From an uncultured Bacilli bacterium (lineage in GTDB: Bacteria; Bacillota_I; Bacilli_A; RF39; UBA660): a stretch of DNA of 41,197 bases. The translations under genes were made by a program, and so were the position numbers. Positions 8,774-17,650 of the stretch are shown piece by piece. A model generated the notes under the pieces. That model worked only from the letters and a program-made list of their open reading frames with translations. It did not search any database and was not told where the DNA came from. Where the stretch lies: contig CALVRU010000009.1 of NCBI GenBank assembly GCA_944358775.1, positions 1-41,197 on the forward strand, given 5' to 3'. Numbering within the stretch: the stretch's first letter is position 1; the number at the start of each line of letters is the position of its first letter.

Positions 8774-10924
8774 ATGTCCAATTCGAAGAAAAATTACACC
8801 ATTGAAGATCTTTTAAAACAAGCCCGTCTTTATATTACAAAAGAGGAAGATCTAGAAAGGATCAAGGCAGCGTATGAGTTTGCCGAAAGGAAACATAAAG
8901 GGCAATTTCGTAAAAGTGGTGAGGAGTATATTACACATCCAATTAATGTGGCAGTCATTCTAACGACGATTTATGCGGATACAGCAACGATTATGGCGGG
9001 TCTTTTACATGATGTGTTGGAAGACTGTGATTGCGATCGGGAAGAGATGGTAGAATCTTTTGGGGAAGAAGTAACTTCACTTGTCTACGGGGTAACTAAG
9101 TTAGGTCGTCTTAATTTTTCTACCGAAAATGAATATCTAATCGAATATTATAAAAAGATCATCGTCGGAATGAGTGAGGACGTTCGAGTTATTATTATCA
9201 AGTTAGCCGATCGTCTTCATAATATGCGAACATTGTGGGCACTTCCTGAAGTAAAACAAAAACGGATTGCGAAAGAAACATTAGAAATTTTAGCGCCGAT
9301 TGCACACCATTTGGGAATTCATAAAATCAAAAGCGAGTTAGAAGATTTATCGCTTCGTTATTTAAAACCAGAAGTATTTTATGACATTGCTGAAAAACTA
9401 AATACGACGAAATTAGAGCGTGAGAAAACAGTTGCCGAGATGCAAGAAAGTGTCAGTAATCTGTTGACAGAACATAATATCAAACACGAGATTAAGGGTC
9501 GTGCAAAAAGTATTTATAGTATTTATAATAAATTGGATAAGGGGAAAAAATTCAGTGATATCTACGATCTTTTAGCTCTTCGTATTATTGTAAATACCGA
9601 ACAAGAATGTTATTTGGCACTCGGGTTAATTCATTCAAAATATCGACCGATTCCGAAACGATTTAAAGATTATATTGCGATGCCAAAGTCCAACATGTAT
9701 CAATCGTTACATACGACTGTTTTTGGAATTGATGGTTATCTTTTCGAGATTCAAATTCGTACTTATCAAATGGATGAAGTAGCTGAAAATGGAATCGCTT
9801 CTCACTGGGCCTATAAAGAACATAAAGATGCTTCCCAAGTATTAAAAAATACGACGGATATTAAATTGCAGTTTTTTAAAGAGATCATCGAGTTAAACAA
9901 TGAAAAAATGAGTAGTGAAGATTTTGTCAACAGTGTGAAGGACGAGGTGTTAAATAATAACATTTATGTCTTTACGCCAAAAGGCGATGTTTTTGAATTA
10001 CCAAAGGGAGCGACGCCGATCGATTTCGCATATCGTGTTCATACGAAAGTAGGGGAAACGATGGTCGGTGCACTGGTGAACAACAATATCGTTCCTTTGA
10101 ATTATGAATTGCAAAACAACGATATTGTTAAAATCAATACGAATAAAAATTCACCAGGGCCTTCGAAAGAGTGGTTAAAAATCGTAAAATGTACGCAGAC
10201 GAAAAACAAGATCAAATCGTTCTTTACTCGCAATGAACGGGATCGGCATATCGAAGATGGTAAAGAAATGTTAGAAAAAGATCTGCGTAAACGAAAAATT
10301 TCTTTTAATGATTTCTATCAGGATGAAAATGTGAATACATTGTATAAAGAGTTGAAAATCGATCAATTGGATGATTTGTATATCGGCGTCGCCACTGGTA
10401 AATTTCAATCGAATGCCGTGATCAATTTGATTTATAAGAAGGAAGAAGAAGTCAAAGAACCAGTGAAAAAGGTTGTTCCAAAATCGATCGATGCCGATAT
10501 TATTGTAGCCGGAATCGACAAAGTAAAAGTAAATTTGGCGAATTGTTGTAATCCGATTCCTGGCGATGATATCATCGGTTATATTACGAAGGGTAATGGA
10601 ATTACGGTTCATCGTAGTAATTGTCACAATTTGGCATTTTTGGAAAACAGGACCGTACCAGTGTCTTGGAATACGACGGCATCCAAACGTTATCTGACGA
10701 CGATTCTGGTATATTCTAATACGCATGAGAATAAACTTTTGGATATGATGCAACATATTAGTATGTGTGATGCACCGGTGGATCGAGCAGGATTAATGAG
10801 TCGTGGAGACGATGCAGTCTATGAATTAGATCTTTATGTGCGTGGAAAAGATCATCTTGATAAAATAGTAACGGAACTCAATAAATTAAGCTATGTGATT
10901 CGAGTAGAAAGGTTAATTAAATAG
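8774..10924 (+). CDS. rel: Bifunctional (p)ppGpp synthetase/hydrolase Rel
   Basis: A 716-residue long RSH protein, the usual length. The hydrolase HD domain has H55, H79-D80 and D146 (KLADRLHNMRTL). The synthetase domain shows GRAKSIYSIYNKL, the RxxD-like FSDIYDLLALRI and YIAMPKSNMYQSLHT. Next come a TGS domain (IYVFTPKGDVFELPKGATPIDFAY, about residues 395-455), a zinc-finger/RIS domain with ANCCNPIPGD and HRSNCHNL, and a C-terminal ACT domain (about 640-716). Both catalytic centres look intact, so it should make and degrade the alarmone in response to uncharged tRNA on ribosomes. Coupling to dtd, with one base between stop and start, is the common Firmicute order. Confidence 0.97.
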   Translation: MSNSKKNYTIEDLLKQARLYITKEEDLERIKAAYEFAERKHKGQFRKSGEEYITHPINVAVILTTIYADTATIMAGLLHDVLEDCDCDREEMVESFGEEVTSLVYGVTKLGRLNFSTENEYLIEYYKKIIVGMSEDVRVIIIKLADRLHNMRTLWALPEVKQKRIAKETLEILAPIAHHLGIHKIKSELEDLSLRYLKPEVFYDIAEKLNTTKLEREKTVAEMQESVSNLLTEHNIKHEIKGRAKSIYSIYNKLDKGKKFSDIYDLLALRIIVNTEQECYLALGLIHSKYRPIPKRFKDYIAMPKSNMYQSLHTTVFGIDGYLFEIQIRTYQMDEVAENGIASHWAYKEHKDASQVLKNTTDIKLQFFKEIIELNNEKMSSEDFVNSVKDEVLNNNIYVFTPKGDVFELPKGATPIDFAYRVHTKVGETMVGALVNNNIVPLNYELQNNDIVKINTNKNSPGPSKEWLKIVKCTQTKNKIKSFFTRNERDRHIEDGKEMLEKDLRKRKISFNDFYQDENVNTLYKELKIDQLDDLYIGVATGKFQSNAVINLIYKKEEEVKEPVKKVVPKSIDADIIVAGIDKVKVNLANCCNPIPGDDIIGYITKGNGITVHRSNCHNLAFLENRTVPVSWNTTASKRYLTTILVYSNTHENKLLDMMQHISMCDAPVDRAGLMSRGDDAVYELDLYVRGKDHLDKIVTELNKLSYVIRVERLIK

Positions 10925-10925
10925 T

Positions 10926-11360
10926 ATGAGAATTGTAGTACAAAGAGTTATGAATGCGCAAGTAGAAGTCGCTGGGGAAGTCGTCGGAAAAATTTCCAAG
11001 GGATTGGTCTTATTGGTCGGTTTTACGCGAGGAGACGATCTCGATAAAATAAAATATTTAAAAGAAAAAGTACTTCATTTACGTATTTTTGATGATGAGA
11101 ATGGCAAGATGAATTTATCGATTCAAGACATTAAGGGTGAGATTTTATCAATTTCGCAATTTACCTTATATGGAAATACGAAAAAAGGAACTCGCCCCAG
11201 TTTCATCGAAGCATTAAATGGCGAAGCAGCAGAGCCATTATATGACTTGTGGAATGAAGAGTTAAAAAAAGAGATTCCAGTTGCTACTGGCATTTTTGGC
11301 GCAGATATGAAAGTGTCTTTGACGAACGATGGGCCAGTGACGATTTTATTGGAGAGGTGA
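10926..11360 (+). CDS. dtd: D-aminoacyl-tRNA deacylase
   Basis: A 144-residue protein of normal family length. It shows the N-terminal MRIVVQRV, the SQFTLYG strand, KKGTRPSF and the NDGPVT motif near the C terminus; the last carries the Gly-Pro pair that reaches into the partner subunit and enforces D-chirality. It frees tRNA from D-amino acids and glycine. The start follows the rel stop by one base and the next gene starts four bases after its stop, so all are in one operon. Confidence 0.95.
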   Translation: MRIVVQRVMNAQVEVAGEVVGKISKGLVLLVGFTRGDDLDKIKYLKEKVLHLRIFDDENGKMNLSIQDIKGEILSISQFTLYGNTKKGTRPSFIEALNGEAAEPLYDLWNEELKKEIPVATGIFGADMKVSLTNDGPVTILLER

Positions 11361-11364
11361 GTAC

Positions 11365-12432
11365 ATGAAAAAAGAGGGGAAATTAAATTTTAATCTAATT
11401 AATTTATTATTGGTCATGTTGATTATCTATCTTTTATTTGTAACAAGTAATTATTGGGCACCATTTGTCGGTAAGTTAATCAATGTGTTAATTCCATTTT
11501 TCTTAGCGTTTGTTTTTGCATATATCTTAGATCCGTTTGTTAAGTTTTTTGAACGAAAAGGAGTACGTAAGAAAATCGCGGTTTTTGTGGTACTACTGAT
11601 TATCTTTTTAGTACTCGGCGGTATTTTAGTAATTACGGTACCGATGATTTATGATCAGTTATTACTTTTTGCAAAATCGATCGTTCAGTTCGTTCAAGAT
11701 ATTTCGACGAAGTTTGATTTGAACTTGGGAGATTTTCAATTTAAATTGACAGATACTTTAAATGAAATTATTAAAGATGTCGGAAAATACATTTCGACTG
11801 GAACAATCGATATATTAGGAAAATCGGTAAATGTTCTTTCGAATGCTTTTATTATTTCGGTAGTTGGTATTTATTTCTTATTCGATATGGATAAAATCAG
11901 AGCAAAGGTAAAAGCTTTTTTGAAAACAAAATCTCATCGTACTTATAGTTTTGTAAAAAAATTAGATCATGAAATGACTCAGTATTTTCATGGGTTAGCT
12001 CTTTTAATGCTCGTTACATTAATCGAATATTCTGTTTTATTCCGCTTAGTCAACCATCCAAACTGGATGATTCTAGGTGTATTAATGGCAATTTTGACGA
12101 TCATTCCTTATTTTGGAGGAATTATTACGAATGCTATTGCAATTATAACAGCTAGTGTTACTTCGGTTCCGGTATTGATCGGTACGATTTTAGTAATCAT
12201 GATCTTTTCTGGAATCGATGGTTACATCATTTCACCGAAGATTTATGGTAAAACGAATAATTTAAGTCCTGTTGGAATTATCTTCGCGGTTGGAGCGGGT
12301 GGCGCTTTGTTTGGAGTTATGGGAATTGTCGTGGCGGTGCCACTTTATGTAACCCTTCATTGTATTTATAAGTATTATCAAGATGATATCAAAGATAAAA
12401 TTGAAACGATGATGGAAAAAGAACCAAATTAG
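11365..12432 (+). CDS. AI-2E/PerM family transporter
   Basis: A 355-residue protein with about eight membrane helices. The family pattern is plain: PFFLAFVFAYILDPFVKFFE early, then a soluble-like helical region (about 95-150), then GVLMAILTIIPYFGGIITN and the C-terminal SPVGIIFAVGAGGALFG...GIVVAVPLYV. Members export small molecules or ions; some carry AI-2, others are Na+/H+ antiporters, so the substrate is open. It is the last gene of the rel operon and is followed by a strong terminator. Confidence 0.88.
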   Translation: MKKEGKLNFNLINLLLVMLIIYLLFVTSNYWAPFVGKLINVLIPFFLAFVFAYILDPFVKFFERKGVRKKIAVFVVLLIIFLVLGGILVITVPMIYDQLLLFAKSIVQFVQDISTKFDLNLGDFQFKLTDTLNEIIKDVGKYISTGTIDILGKSVNVLSNAFIISVVGIYFLFDMDKIRAKVKAFLKTKSHRTYSFVKKLDHEMTQYFHGLALLMLVTLIEYSVLFRLVNHPNWMILGVLMAILTIIPYFGGIITNAIAIITASVTSVPVLIGTILVIMIFSGIDGYIISPKIYGKTNNLSPVGIIFAVGAGGALFGVMGIVVAVPLYVTLHCIYKYYQDDIKDKIETMMEKEPN

Positions 12433-12446
12433 TTTTTGGAAAGCAC

Positions 12447-12473
12447 AAACTTCCTTTTTCGGAAGTTTTTTGT
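12447..12473 (+). terminator. Rho-independent terminator of the rel operon
   Basis: AAACTTCC (12447-12454) pairs with GGAAGTTT (12461-12468) over a six-base loop and is followed by a T-tract. Confidence 0.85.
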
Positions 12474-12562
12474 TTGAAAAAAAGAACAAAATAAATACAT
12501 AGAATAAATTTTTGCATATAGTATAAAGAGAAAACGGATAGGGAGGGACAGTTATAGAAAGA

Positions 12563-12832
12563 ATGGTTTTTCCTATCGAACCTTATGGTTTTACAACATC
12601 CGCTTTTTTAATCGGATTGATATTAGTCCAAAGGCTGTCGATCGAAGAACAAGATAGTATTGGCAACTGGTTGCAATTGGTTGGGTTGACGATGCAAACG
12701 TATGCTTCCCAGAAAGCGACACTGGATGCTAACAATTCCCCGCAGCAAGATAACAGTTCGGATATCGAAACATTAAAAAAGGCAATAAAAGGCATCGAAG
12801 AAGAGTTGGATAAACTTTGTGCAGATAAGTAA
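12563..12832 (+). CDS. Small single-span membrane protein, unknown
   Basis: An 89-residue protein with one hydrophobic segment (about residues 10-24), an amphipathic middle and a C-terminal helix rich in Lys/Glu (about 68-87). No family is recognised. The first ATG at 12563 is 15 bases downstream of GGGAGGG (12541-12547), which is long. An in-frame ATA at 12554 would have ideal spacing but is a rare start. Codon use matches the neighbours. It lies between the rel-operon terminator and the Rpn-type gene and seems to be a unit of its own. Confidence 0.5.
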   Translation: MVFPIEPYGFTTSAFLIGLILVQRLSIEEQDSIGNWLQLVGLTMQTYASQKATLDANNSPQQDNSSDIETLKKAIKGIEEELDKLCADK

Positions 12833-12911
12833 TTGAATGAAAGTAAAAAATTAGACAATTGAAAAAATAGATGAATTACTTGTTTTTTATCAGCGGAAAT
12901 TAGTAAAACAC

Positions 12912-12953
12912 AAGAAGAATTTCGGAAAAAGAAAGAATTTCTTCTTTTGTTTT
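12912..12953 (+). terminator. Candidate terminator
   Basis: AAGAAGAA (12912-12919) pairs with TTCTTCTT (12939-12946), followed by a T-rich tail. The loop is long and A-rich, so it is a weaker call than the other terminators. Confidence 0.4.
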
Positions 12954-13016
12954 GAAAAAATGGCGATTTGTAAAAGAATTCTAGTTTTGTTAAAGTGCTT
13001 CCTGGAGGTGATTTGG

Positions 13017-13922
13017 TTGAGCCAAATAGAAGTAGAAGAAGTACTTACGAAAATTAAAAAGAAGGAAGCCGTCATTCCTGGAATATGGGATCCCGTCTTT
13101 AAAACGATTTTAATGGAGTGTCCGAACTATCTATCGGATATTATTTATCAAGTCACGAAGATACCGAAAGAATATATTGAAGCAAATCTCGTCTTTAAAA
13201 ATACTGAGTATCCGATTGATTCGTTTGATGAAAAGAAACGAATCAGTGATGTTGTCGTCGAAATAAAGGAAAACCATATTATTTTAGAAATGAATGCGCA
13301 TTACTATGAAGGACTGATGGATAAAAATTTGTCTTATGTCGAGAAATTAAGTAGTATAACGATGAAAATAGGAGCAGAATATCCACGCCGAGAGAAGATC
13401 ATCGAAATCAATTTTGATGTCGAACGAAATCGATCATTTCCAGAAAGTGAGAAGACTATCTATGAGTTTGGACTCTATGAGAAAGAAGAACACTTTTTAT
13501 ACAGTGAACATATTACGATCTATCATATCGATCTAGAAAAAATCAGGAAGAAGTATTATAATAAAGACAAAGAGATAGATCGGTTTGAGAAAGAGATGCT
13601 GTTACTAATGGAGACAGATAAAGAAGTATTAAGCGAACTATCGAAAGGAGATGAGACGATGGAAGAAGCGAAGAAGAAGCTAGAGGACTTATCGAATGGA
13701 GAGTTATTTACGGAATACGAAAGAGAACAAATGAAGGAAGCGGAAGAACGAGCGATCAAGCGATACGAATTAAAGATGGCGCGAGAGGAAGGAAAAGAAG
13801 AAGGTCTGGAACAAGCACATCAAGAAAAGATAGGGATGGCAAAAAAGTTACGAAATCTTGGTTTGACGGATCCAGAGATTATGCAAGTGACAAACTTGTC
13901 GGAAGAGGAAATAAGAGATTAG
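13017..13922 (+). CDS. Rpn-family PD-(D/E)XK nuclease/transposase-like protein
   Basis: A protein of 301 residues. The first part holds WDPVFKTIL and a nuclease-like core, ISDVVVEIKENHIILEMN, in which Asp and the Glu of ExN fit the D...E-x-[QN] pattern of the recombination-promoting nuclease (Rpn, formerly PDDEXK transposase) family. The second half is charged and helical with EEGKEEG and ends in a short helix pair (KLRNLGLTDPEIMQVTNLSE), as in many family members. Rpn proteins cut DNA and promote RecA-independent recombination in E. coli; function here is inferred. The upstream in-frame ATG at 12960 has no ribosome binding site, whereas GGAGGTGAT lies eight bases before the TTG at 13017, which is therefore chosen. 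No inverted repeats were seen around it. Confidence 0.7.
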   Translation: MSQIEVEEVLTKIKKKEAVIPGIWDPVFKTILMECPNYLSDIIYQVTKIPKEYIEANLVFKNTEYPIDSFDEKKRISDVVVEIKENHIILEMNAHYYEGLMDKNLSYVEKLSSITMKIGAEYPRREKIIEINFDVERNRSFPESEKTIYEFGLYEKEEHFLYSEHITIYHIDLEKIRKKYYNKDKEIDRFEKEMLLLMETDKEVLSELSKGDETMEEAKKKLEDLSNGELFTEYEREQMKEAEERAIKRYELKMAREEGKEEGLEQAHQEKIGMAKKLRNLGLTDPEIMQVTNLSEEEIRD

Positions 13923-13997
13923 GATAATTTCTTCATCTGAAGTAATTCAAGATATTTTCTTGCAATTCGAAAAGAAACGTAGTAAAATATAGTCATC

Positions 13998-14198
13998 TTC
14001 TATGGAAAGAAGAGTACAAATGTTATTTTTAAAAGAGACAATAGGGTTGGTGGAACTATTGAAAAATGACTTTGGAAAGACACTTTCAAAGAAACATAGA
14101 GGCGTAATACTGCGTTAAAGTTGGAAAGCATAAGCAATTATGGAACTAAGGTGGCACCACGGGGGGAACTCGTCCTTAATAAGGCCATCTTTTTTTAT
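13998..14198 (+). ncRNA. T-box leader of hisS-aspS, Asp-type specifier
   Basis: The T-box motif AAGGTGGCACCACGG is at 14148-14162. Stem I can be drawn: lower helix GGAAAG with CTTTC, upper helix CAAATGTTATTTTT with its partner ending in TTTG, and between them the loop strand GAAAGACA (14075-14082). The specifier position holds GAC (Asp, 14079-14081) followed by A. The UGGC in the T-box should pair with a tRNA whose discriminator is G73, as in tRNA-Asp; tRNA-His has C73. The competing terminator pairs AGGTGGC with GCCATCT (14184-14190) before a T-run. Charged tRNA would give termination; uncharged tRNA-Asp would allow read-through into hisS-aspS. Confidence 0.88.
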
Positions 14199-14215
14199 GG
14201 AAAGGAAGGATTTAA

Positions 14216-15580
14216 ATGATTACAAAACCAAAAGGATGTCATGATATTTATGGTATGGAAGCAAGAAAATGGAAATATGTCGAGCAAGTGATCGACGCTT
14301 TAATGGAAAAATATCATTATAATTATATGCGTACTCCAATCTTTGAATCGACGGAATTATTTCATCGTGGTGTTGGTGAAAGCACTGACATTGTGACCAA
14401 AGAAACGTATGACTTTGTGGACCGTGGTGAGCGAGCAATGACCTTACGGCCAGAAGGAACGGCCGGAATCGTTCGTAGTTATATTGAAAATAAAATGTAT
14501 GGAGATGCAACCCAACCAGTTAAAATTTACTATAATGGAACGATGTATCGTTATGAAAGACCACAATCGGGCCGAGACCGTGAACTTACTCAATTTGGTG
14601 TAGAAGTGTTAGGAAGCGACGATCCGATGGTGGATGCAGAAGTAATTTCCATTGCGGTCAATTTATACAAGATACTAGGATTAAAAGAGATCAAAGTAAA
14701 CATCAATTCTCTAGGAGATAAAGAGTCACGTGATGCATATCGAAAAGCCTTAATCGAGTATTTTACGCCACATATTGATGAATTGTGTGAGGATTGTAAA
14801 GAACGTTTACAGAAGAATCCATTACGTATTCTAGACTGTAAAGTAGACGCTGATTTAGATCTTCTAAAAAATGCGCCAACTACGTTAGATTACTTGAATG
14901 AAGAAAGCAAAAATCGCTTTGAAAAAGTAAAAGAATATCTTGGTGTTCTAGGAATTGAAGCCGTCGTCAATCCTAAAATTGTAAGAGGACTTGATTACTA
15001 TAATCATACCGTATTTGAAGTAGAAGCAAAAGTAGAGGGATTCGGGGCACAAAACGTGTTAGGTGGCGGTGGTCGCTATAACTCGTTGGTCGATCAACTC
15101 GGTGGTCCAGAAACGCCTTGTATGGGATTTGCAACGGGAATTGGTCGAATCGTCTTAGCCCTTGATAAAGAGGAAGTAGAATTGCCAGTGAAGGATCAAG
15201 TCGATGCATTTATTATGTATGTGAATGAAGAGGAGAAGTTACATGCTCTCTATCTTGCTCAAGAACTTCGCTTAAATGGCTTTGCGATTGAAACCGAATA
15301 TATGAATCGTGGTTTGAAAGGTCAATTCAAACAAGCAGATCGACTTAACAGTAAGTATCTTATTATTTTAAACAGTGACGATTTAAAAGAGAATTTGATA
15401 ACGATCAAAAATAATCAGACAAAAGAAGAAGAGAAAATCGATATGGATTACTTGATCTACTATTTGGATGAACATGTAGAAGAAGAGGAAGCACTTCATT
15501 TCGGACATGAAGAACTTCACGAATGTGATGACGATTGTGATTGTGATGGACATTGTCATCATCATGAAGAAGAAAGATAG
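14216..15580 (+). CDS. hisS: Histidyl-tRNA synthetase with metal-binding-like tail
   Basis: A class II synthetase that charges tRNA-His. Motif 2 region (YRYERPQSGRDRELTQFGVE), the HisA-type motif RGLDYYNHTVFE, GGGGRYNSL and the C-terminal GMGFATGIGR-like motif 3 (CMGFATGIGRIVLAL) are all present. An HGTP anticodon domain follows (about 325-420). At 454 residues it is about 30 longer than usual: the end is an acidic, His/Cys-rich tail ending in CDDDCDCDGHCHHHEEER (437-454). AAGGAAGGA precedes the ATG. It is the first gene after the T-box leader and is followed directly by aspS. Confidence 0.95.
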   Translation: MITKPKGCHDIYGMEARKWKYVEQVIDALMEKYHYNYMRTPIFESTELFHRGVGESTDIVTKETYDFVDRGERAMTLRPEGTAGIVRSYIENKMYGDATQPVKIYYNGTMYRYERPQSGRDRELTQFGVEVLGSDDPMVDAEVISIAVNLYKILGLKEIKVNINSLGDKESRDAYRKALIEYFTPHIDELCEDCKERLQKNPLRILDCKVDADLDLLKNAPTTLDYLNEESKNRFEKVKEYLGVLGIEAVVNPKIVRGLDYYNHTVFEVEAKVEGFGAQNVLGGGGRYNSLVDQLGGPETPCMGFATGIGRIVLALDKEEVELPVKDQVDAFIMYVNEEEKLHALYLAQELRLNGFAIETEYMNRGLKGQFKQADRLNSKYLIILNSDDLKENLITIKNNQTKEEEKIDMDYLIYYLDEHVEEEEALHFGHEELHECDDDCDCDGHCHHHEEER

Positions 15581-15589
15581 GTGAGACTT

Positions 15590-17332
15590 TTGAAAACGAC
15601 ACATAATACAGATTTTTTAATCGAAAATGTTGGACAAACGGTAACTCTTGCTGGATGGGTCCAAAAAAAGAGAAATTTAGGTGGACTTATCTTCCTTGAT
15701 TTACGAGATCGCTCTGGTCTTATTCAGTTGGTAATTCGTCCGGAAAACGAGAATTATTCTTTAGCGGAAACTTTAAAAAATGAATATGTAATCGAAGTAA
15801 CTGGTAAAATTGTCGAACGGGAAAGTAAAAATAAAAATTTGATCACTGGCGATATTGAAGTCGAAGTAGAAACCCTTCATATCTTAAATCAAGCATCGGA
15901 TACACCGTTTGAAATTAAAGATGATACAACAGCTCTAGAAGATACGAGATTAAAATATCGTTATCTCGATTTACGAAGAGATACATTGAAAAATAAGATT
16001 ATTACGCGTTCGAAACTAATGCAAATTGTTCGCAATTATTTAACAGAACAAGATTTTATTGAAATTGAGACACCCGTACTAGGAAAAAGTACACCGGAAG
16101 GGGCACGTGATTATTTGGTTCCTTCTCGGGTAAATAAGGGTAGCTTTTACGCGTTGCCACAATCTCCACAACTTTATAAGCAATTGTTGATGATTGCCGG
16201 TTTCGAACGTTATTTTCAAATTGCAAAATGTTTTCGCGATGAAGATTTAAGAGCGGATCGTCAACCAGAATTTACGCAGATCGATTTAGAAATGAGTTTT
16301 GTCGATGAAAATGACGTAATGTCAATGACAGAAAAGATGATTGCAAAAATATGGAAAGAAATCAAACACGTTGATATTCCGTTGCCACTACCACGCTTAA
16401 CATGGGATGTTGCGATGAATCTTTATGGCAGTGATAAACCAGATCTTCGTTTTGATATGCCGATTCAAGATATTACAAGTGTTTTTACGAATACTACGTT
16501 TGGGGTATTCCAAAAGGTTCTAGAAAAGCATGGTATCATCAACTGCTTGGTTGTCAAAGATGCAGCGTCGAAATATTCTAGAAAAGATCTCGACCATTTA
16601 ACGGAATTTGTGAAGACATATGGTGCTACGGGGCTTGCCTTTTTGAAGTATACAGAAGGTACGTTACAAGGAAGTATTGCAAAAGTAATCAGTGACGAAG
16701 AGAAAGAAGGATTACAAGAACAATTATCTTTAACAGAAAATGATCTTATTTTGATCGTTGCGGATTGCTTTAAAGTAGCCAAAGTATCTTTAGGTGAGCT
16801 ACGGAAGAAATTAGGATCAGAATTAGGATTAATTGATTCATCGAAAGATGCAATATTATGGATTACGGATTTTCCATTATTCGAATATAGCGAGACAGAA
16901 GGCAGATACATGGCCATGCATCATCCGTTTACCGCACCAAAAGAAGATAGCATCGATTTGCTTTTGACGGAGAAGGACAAGTGTTATGCGAAAGCTTATG
17001 ATATTGTCATCAATGGATATGAAGCGGGCGGTGGAAGTATTCGTATTCATCAAGAAGACGTTCAAGAAAAAATGTTTGAGGCATTAGGCTTTTCGAAAGA
17101 GCGGGCAAAAGAGCAGTTCGGCTTTTTCTTGGAAGCATTTCAATATGGAACCCCACCACATGGTGGACTAGCGCTTGGACTTGATCGTTTAACGATGCTT
17201 CTTACCGACACGACAAATATTCGCGATGTAATTGCTTTTCCGAAGACAGCAAGTGCTTCCGATCTTATGACAGAAGCACCATCGGCCGTTGAAAAAGAAC
17301 AGTTAGATGAACTTGCTATTACGGTAAAATAA
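15590..17332 (+). CDS. aspS: Aspartyl-tRNA synthetase
   Basis: A bacterial-type AspRS of 580 residues. An N-terminal OB-fold anticodon domain ([20 protein letters not shown]) is followed by class II motifs: motif 2 in [18 protein letters not shown], the GAD insertion (about 280-420), and motif 3 in [14 protein letters not shown] at 15581, directly after the hisS stop, is in frame but lies within the ribosome binding site (TAGGTGAG). The TTG at 15590 has correct spacing and yields the usual short N terminus MKTTHNT, so it is preferred. A discriminating versus non-discriminating enzyme cannot be told from this alone. Confidence 0.95.
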   Translation: MKTTHNTDFLIENVGQTVTLAGWVQKKRNLGGLIFLDLRDRSGLIQLVIRPENENYSLAETLKNEYVIEVTGKIVERESKNKNLITGDIEVEVETLHILNQASDTPFEIKDDTTALEDTRLKYRYLDLRRDTLKNKIITRSKLMQIVRNYLTEQDFIEIETPVLGKSTPEGARDYLVPSRVNKGSFYALPQSPQLYKQLLMIAGFERYFQIAKCFRDEDLRADRQPEFTQIDLEMSFVDENDVMSMTEKMIAKIWKEIKHVDIPLPLPRLTWDVAMNLYGSDKPDLRFDMPIQDITSVFTNTTFGVFQKVLEKHGIINCLVVKDAASKYSRKDLDHLTEFVKTYGATGLAFLKYTEGTLQGSIAKVISDEEKEGLQEQLSLTENDLILIVADCFKVAKVSLGELRKKLGSELGLIDSSKDAILWITDFPLFEYSETEGRYMAMHHPFTAPKEDSIDLLLTEKDKCYAKAYDIVINGYEAGGGSIRIHQEDVQEKMFEALGFSKERAKEQFGFFLEAFQYGTPPHGGLALGLDRLTMLLTDTTNIRDVIAFPKTASASDLMTEAPSAVEKEQLDELAITVK

Positions 17333-17349
17333 AAAAGAGTGCTTTTTTC
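17331..17349 (+). terminator. Short A/T-rich terminator after aspS
   Basis: AAAAAAG (17331-17337) pairs with CTTTTTT (17342-17348) around an AGTG loop. The stem is weak because it is nearly all A-T, but the place and T-run fit the end of the hisS-aspS operon. Confidence 0.5.
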
Positions 17350-17464
17350 TGCTTGTTTGATACCTTTTTTGGATAGCTATGTATTTCAGTTGTTCAAAAA
17401 AGGTCGAAAAAAAGGAAGAGGTACGCATATTGTCGAAAAAAGTCAGCATTTTTCGTAAAAATAA

Positions 17465-17493
17465 TTGACAAATATACATAAACTATTTATAAT
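17465..17493 (+). promoter_or_regulatory. Consensus SigA promoter of the infC operon
   Basis: TTGACA (17465-17470) and TATAAT (17488-17493) match both consensus hexamers perfectly with the ideal 17-base spacer. Such strength suits a ribosomal operon controlled downstream by attenuation. Confidence 0.9.
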
Positions 17494-17499
17494 CAAACT

Positions 17500-17650
17500 G
17501 TAATCAAAAAAGGAAAGCGATGTATCCACATCCACCTGACCGTGAATAATGGTAGGTAAAAAGCCATATTTATCCTCTAACGGTGGATAATTTTGCGCAT
17601 GTGGATACGATCGTATCCACTTTTTTGTTTGTAAAATGGAGGTGTTTTGT
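17500..17650 (+). ncRNA. L20-type leader/attenuator of infC-rpmI-rplT
   Basis: The leader has two exclusive folds. A 20-base perfect palindrome (17601-17620) followed by six T forms a terminator. Alternatively, TATCCACAT (17523-17531) pairs with ATGTGGATA (17599-17607), which removes the terminator's 5' arm, and ATCCACC (17530-17536) can pair with GGTGGAT (17582-17588). The place and logic match the L20 leader known in Bacillus, where free L20 binds the leader and causes termination. Binding by L20 here is inferred from that precedent. Confidence 0.8.

Noticed and set aside
14079..14083. His (CAC) as the main T-box specifier of hisS-aspS
   Set aside because: The register shared with the other two T-boxes gives GAC, and the UGGC bulge does not fit the C73 of tRNA-His.
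15383..15604. His- and Met-rich open frames on minus inside hisS
   Set aside because: They mirror the Asp/His-rich HisRS tail and have no start signals.
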